This document shows positions 61,102-64,000 of a stretch of 64,000 nucleotides of DNA, piece after piece. Made by a program: the position numbers and the translations under genes. Source of the stretch: Nyssa sinensis (taxonomy: Eukaryota > Streptophyta > Magnoliopsida > Cornales > Nyssaceae); NCBI GenBank assembly GCA_008638375.1, contig CM018047.1, positions 51,530,679-51,594,678 of the forward strand. The letters run 5' to 3'. Under the pieces are notes generated by a model, which had not been told where the DNA came from, ran no database searches, and saw only the letters and a program-made list of their open reading frames with translations. The first letter of the stretch is position 1, and the number at the start of each line of letters is the position of its first letter.

Positions 61102-61312
61102 TCAGTGGGTTATCCGTTGAGCTAGTGGAAATTCTACGAGAATAATGAAGGATGATCTCTCTGCCTCTCTGAGATATTGTACAGTGCCGTTCATGATCTT
61201 TACAAGTTTTTGGCTGATATATAGGCCGAGACCTTCCCTTGAGGCACTCTGGCTATGGTGAAACATCTGTTGTATTAATTCTTCAGGGATCCCAGGCGCC
61301 GGATGCATGATC
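61102..61312 (-). CDS. PHYC: Phytochrome C-like protein, last exon only
   Basis: The minus-strand exon opens after an acceptor (TGTGGCAG/GATCATGC at 61313/61312). It encodes the end of the C-terminal histidine-kinase-like ATPase domain of a phytochrome: HPAPGIPEELIQQMF, then SREGLGLYISQKLVKIMNGT, then VQYLREAERSSFIILVEFPL and a short tail to the stop at 61102-61104. Phytochromes are red/far-red photoreceptors. The GLGLYISQKLVK and PAPGIPE wording favours the C type over A, B or E, from memory of the families. The chromophore, PHY and PAS regions lie beyond the right edge, so intactness cannot be judged. The upstream intron is at least 2.69 kb. Confidence 0.78.
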
Positions 61313-62500
61313 CTGCCACATAAACCACATTATAACATTCAACAAATTCCTCTATACGGTTTTATCTTCTTCCTTTTTTAAAATAAAATAAAATAAAGAC
61401 ATAGAACAGTACATAACATGCATATCATATACCTACAAATCTACAAACAATCATGGTGTATATGGAAGAAAGGAATGAAATCAATCTAGTTTTTCTCTTC
61501 AGCATTTGGAGGCACATATTTGTCCTTTCTTGAATATGAACATTATTGAAAAATTGGAATCATCAGAAAGAATGATACCAGAAACTATGAAACTTCATCA
61601 ATTCAAAGTCAAAGTGATCTGATGTGACTGGCAAGAGACTCATTCCAGATGTAACAAGAAATAAAATACTCAATTCAGAACAATATAGGAAGTATTGAAC
61701 CATTTCTTTTGCACGTGTATTCCAAATTCCCCCTCTATATTCTCATCCCTTAGAGCATTGTTGTCATTTTTCAAATCCATGCTATTTTGTAGCCCCCCTC
61801 TGATGCCATAGTTCACACAAACTAAATAGTATATGATCAAAATTTGTCTGGTAATCTCATCCTCGACTAAACTCGACTCAACAGAGCTTTTCCCAACTCT
61901 TTCTTTGTACCCATTTTCTTATGTTCCGTGTGTACTGGGATTTTGCTCCTTTGCTTTTCGATTCTTATAAAGTTTCATTAGTTTATCATGTTATATTATA
62001 TATATATATATATATTTTTATATATTTATATATAATTTAACATGTATAACAAAAATTAACTCCTTTAGCCATTCTTTCGATGTTAGCAAGAATTGAGTAC
62101 TGACATATGGATGCTCACGCTAGACATGTACCGGCAGACATAACACATTAAGTGTACAACATTTTTGAGATCAGAGTGTTGTATGCCTGTATATGTTTTG
62201 TATCCTAGTCACATCGTACCAAACTCACATGGTTCGCAAATCCAATTCTGAAATACATTAGTGTTAATGTAAGTTTCAAAGAGAAAGCTACATTCTCATC
62301 TCAAGGCAAATACTAATCAAATGGTTAACTCTTCTTTTGGATCATTCCGATTCTATTTTAGTAGTATGGAAACTACAACAAATGAGATGTCTCTGTATCA
62401 GATGCTAATATTGCTTGGATACTTCCTACATGTATTCATAGTTTAGGTATTGTTTTAATTGGATGCGGATCCACACGTGTTTGACATGTAAATGCTAGGC
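61313..62500 (-). other. Presumed last intron of the phytochrome gene, proximal part
   Basis: AT-rich, with a TA microsatellite (about 61996-62015). No phytochrome exon appears on the minus strand from here to 64000, so this DNA and the retroelement beyond it should all be intron if the gene is intact. Confidence 0.55.
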
Positions 62501-64000
62501 TAGCATATTTTGGCAAACTTCATGACTATGTATGCATACTCTAGTTCAAAAGTCCACTGAAAATCAAAGGAGCACAAACATTGAGGCTTGGAGACAGCAA
62601 GAGGCAATCAAGACAAGGACAAACTTAAGAGAGAAGCTTCATTGACAAGAAGGATGTCCAAGCATCAAAGAAGATCAAAGGTCATTGCAAAAATAGACCT
62701 AGGATCAAGATTTATGTTATAGAGCTCATATAGGCAAGTCTTGGTTGAAGAAGACGTAGTGGTCAAATTAGATAACACTAGGATGCATTGGTCAACCAAG
62801 AAGAACGTCAACCAAAATAGTCCAGTGGCCAAAATAGTGCTTGTCCAAGAGGTCAAGCTGGTCGACCAAGTCACAAGTTGGTCAACAACTGATTGTCCAT
62901 TGGTCAACCAAAGCATAAGTTCAACCAGTATTGGCCAGAATTCAAAAAATATATTCATTAATTAGTTGTTGAAAGATTTGGCTATATATTGAAAATTTGA
63001 AAGCTTCCAAATTAGAAGCTAATGGTGTTTTTGTGTGCCAAAGTGTGAGAGAACACTCGTACGATTAAAAAAAAGTTGCAAGAGAACACTTGTGAGCTAT
63101 AGTTGTGCAAAAATCACTCCTTAATTCCTTATACACTCAATATTTAAATTTATGAAGAAATTTGCATTGTTTTATTTTTAGAGGAGTTTGTTTTTGTCAT
63201 TTTGGTGGAAGTAGTATAAATAAAAAGAATCAAGACACGGAGAGAACCCTAGTTAGTTCTTTCTCCCCAACTATTTTTCTCTTTCTTTTTTCTTCCTTTC
63301 TTCTCTTTTTTTTTTACTTGTTTTTTGTTTTTAAGACTTGGTATCAGAGCCAACAATCAATACCAAAAATCATTAAAAATATATGAAAGACATCAGGAGG
63401 ACAGAAGAAACCAGAATTACGTAATGACATCATCATTTGTACCATGTTGACATCAACATTTCTTGGTGACCAAAAACTCAAAAGATTGGATCGCTTTTTC
63501 ATGCTGATTATCATGGTATTTTCTCAAATTTTTTGAAGCCATTTGATTGGTCTTTCCATTTTCGATTTTTCTTTTGAAAAATGGGTGTTCATATTGCGAT
63601 CTTTGATTTCAGCTGTTTGGAGGTGTTTGATGTTTCAAATCAAGTCTATGGGTGCAACTAGGATAGTGTGTGTTTCGTGGAGAGACCAATGTGCATTTGG
63701 GTTGGTTTTCTTTTTTTATATAGAGTGGAGACAGTGGGTTGACAACCCTTCTCAAATGGTCGGGAGTCTTGGGTGCTTTTGTTTTTTGATTTTTCTTGCA
63801 GCTTTTGTGTTCTGTGACCGCTGGGCATGGCTGGTTGTGTTAATTTTTAAGGCTTTGTTGCTGTTTGGTAGTTAAGCAATGGCTTCCAGGAGTTTTTTCT
63901 TTTTCTTATCACATTGTATTTGAATCTAGTTGTTGGTGTTTGAGAGCGTCCTAAGATGTTAGATACAGGTGAGATCACTCAAAATCAACAAAAAGGGGGT
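62500..64000 (+). mobile_element. 5' part of an LTR retrotransposon running off the right edge
   Basis: A canonical primer-binding site TGGTATCAGAGCC (63339-63351) follows a pyrimidine-rich stretch. Upstream lie a TATA-like TATAAATA (63215-63222) and a region with repeated GGTCAACCAA words, all reasonable for an LTR. Downstream, 63352-64000 has no gag domain that I recognise. The left end of the LTR is not resolved, because I could not see its repeat partner; the start coordinate is approximate. Confidence 0.55.
63339..63351 (+). other. LTR retrotransposon primer-binding site
   Basis: TGGTATCAGAGCC, an exact match to the usual plant site complementary to the initiator tRNA-Met 3' end. Confidence 0.75.

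Noticed and set aside
63543..63875. 110-codon hydrophobic plus-strand frame near the right edge
   Set aside because: Its composition is T-rich and it lies just downstream of an LTR primer site, with no gag motif; it could be retroelement leader. Not enough to call a gene.

Overview
The window is nuclear DNA of a eudicot plant, probably a woody perennial; I cannot name the species. The evidence is an intron-split FAR1-related gene with GT-AG introns, a DYW-class pentatricopeptide gene, the last exon of a phytochrome C-like gene, LRR receptor-like-protein pseudogenes, Ty1/copia, LINE and hAT-type elements, and long AT-rich intergenic stretches with microsatellites. Nothing looks prokaryotic, organellar or viral.

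Left part (1-4204): no gene. It holds microsatellites, a 548-bp hAT-type non-autonomous element with an 8-bp target duplication (1296-1843) and a 42-bp tandem repeat (3849-4050).

Middle (4205-38986): a direct tandem triplication. Each unit has a truncated, broken receptor-like-protein (RLP) pseudogene on the minus strand and, about 2 kb away, an intact small plus-strand gene for a membrane protein with an acidic middle and a DUF761-like C-terminus. Unit 1 is 4205-12449, unit 2 is 12450-25185 and unit 3 is 25186-38986. Units 2 and 3 both carry a 5.2-kb defective copia element at exactly the same base of the RLP, with the same 5-bp duplication TAGAT. Unit 1 keeps the empty site. Unit 3 alone carries a further 994-bp hAT-type element whose empty site is visible in units 1 and 2. 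The order of events can therefore be read: an RLP already broken, copying, copia insertion, copying of the copia-bearing unit, then the hAT insertion.

Right-centre (38987-47380): repeat-rich and without genes. It holds a 142-bp tandem duplication, a second copy of the 1296-1843 element in inverted orientation (40762-41304), a 98-99-bp tandem repeat and a scrambled LINE. In the LINE, RNase H and RT pieces lie on the minus strand and ORF1 and endonuclease pieces on the plus strand, alternating. A 539-bp hAT element with perfect 8-bp duplications splits the endonuclease piece.

Right (47380-64000): ordinary single-copy genes, all on the minus strand. They are a three-exon FAR1-related gene closest to Arabidopsis FRS10 (48486-50756), a large inverted repeat upstream of it (51661-52195), an orphan exon-like ORF (54217-54468), an intronless 1082-residue mitochondrial-type DYW editing factor resembling At5g09950/MEF7 (54837-58085), and the terminal exon of a phytochrome C-like gene (61102-61312). 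The rest of that gene lies beyond the right edge. The intervening 2.7 kb, presumably its last intron, holds the 5' part of an LTR retrotransposon with a canonical tRNA-Met primer-binding site (63339-63351).

I found no convincing new biological system. The most informative structures are the layered triplication, the preserved DUF761-like genes beside decaying RLPs, and the alternating-strand LINE.
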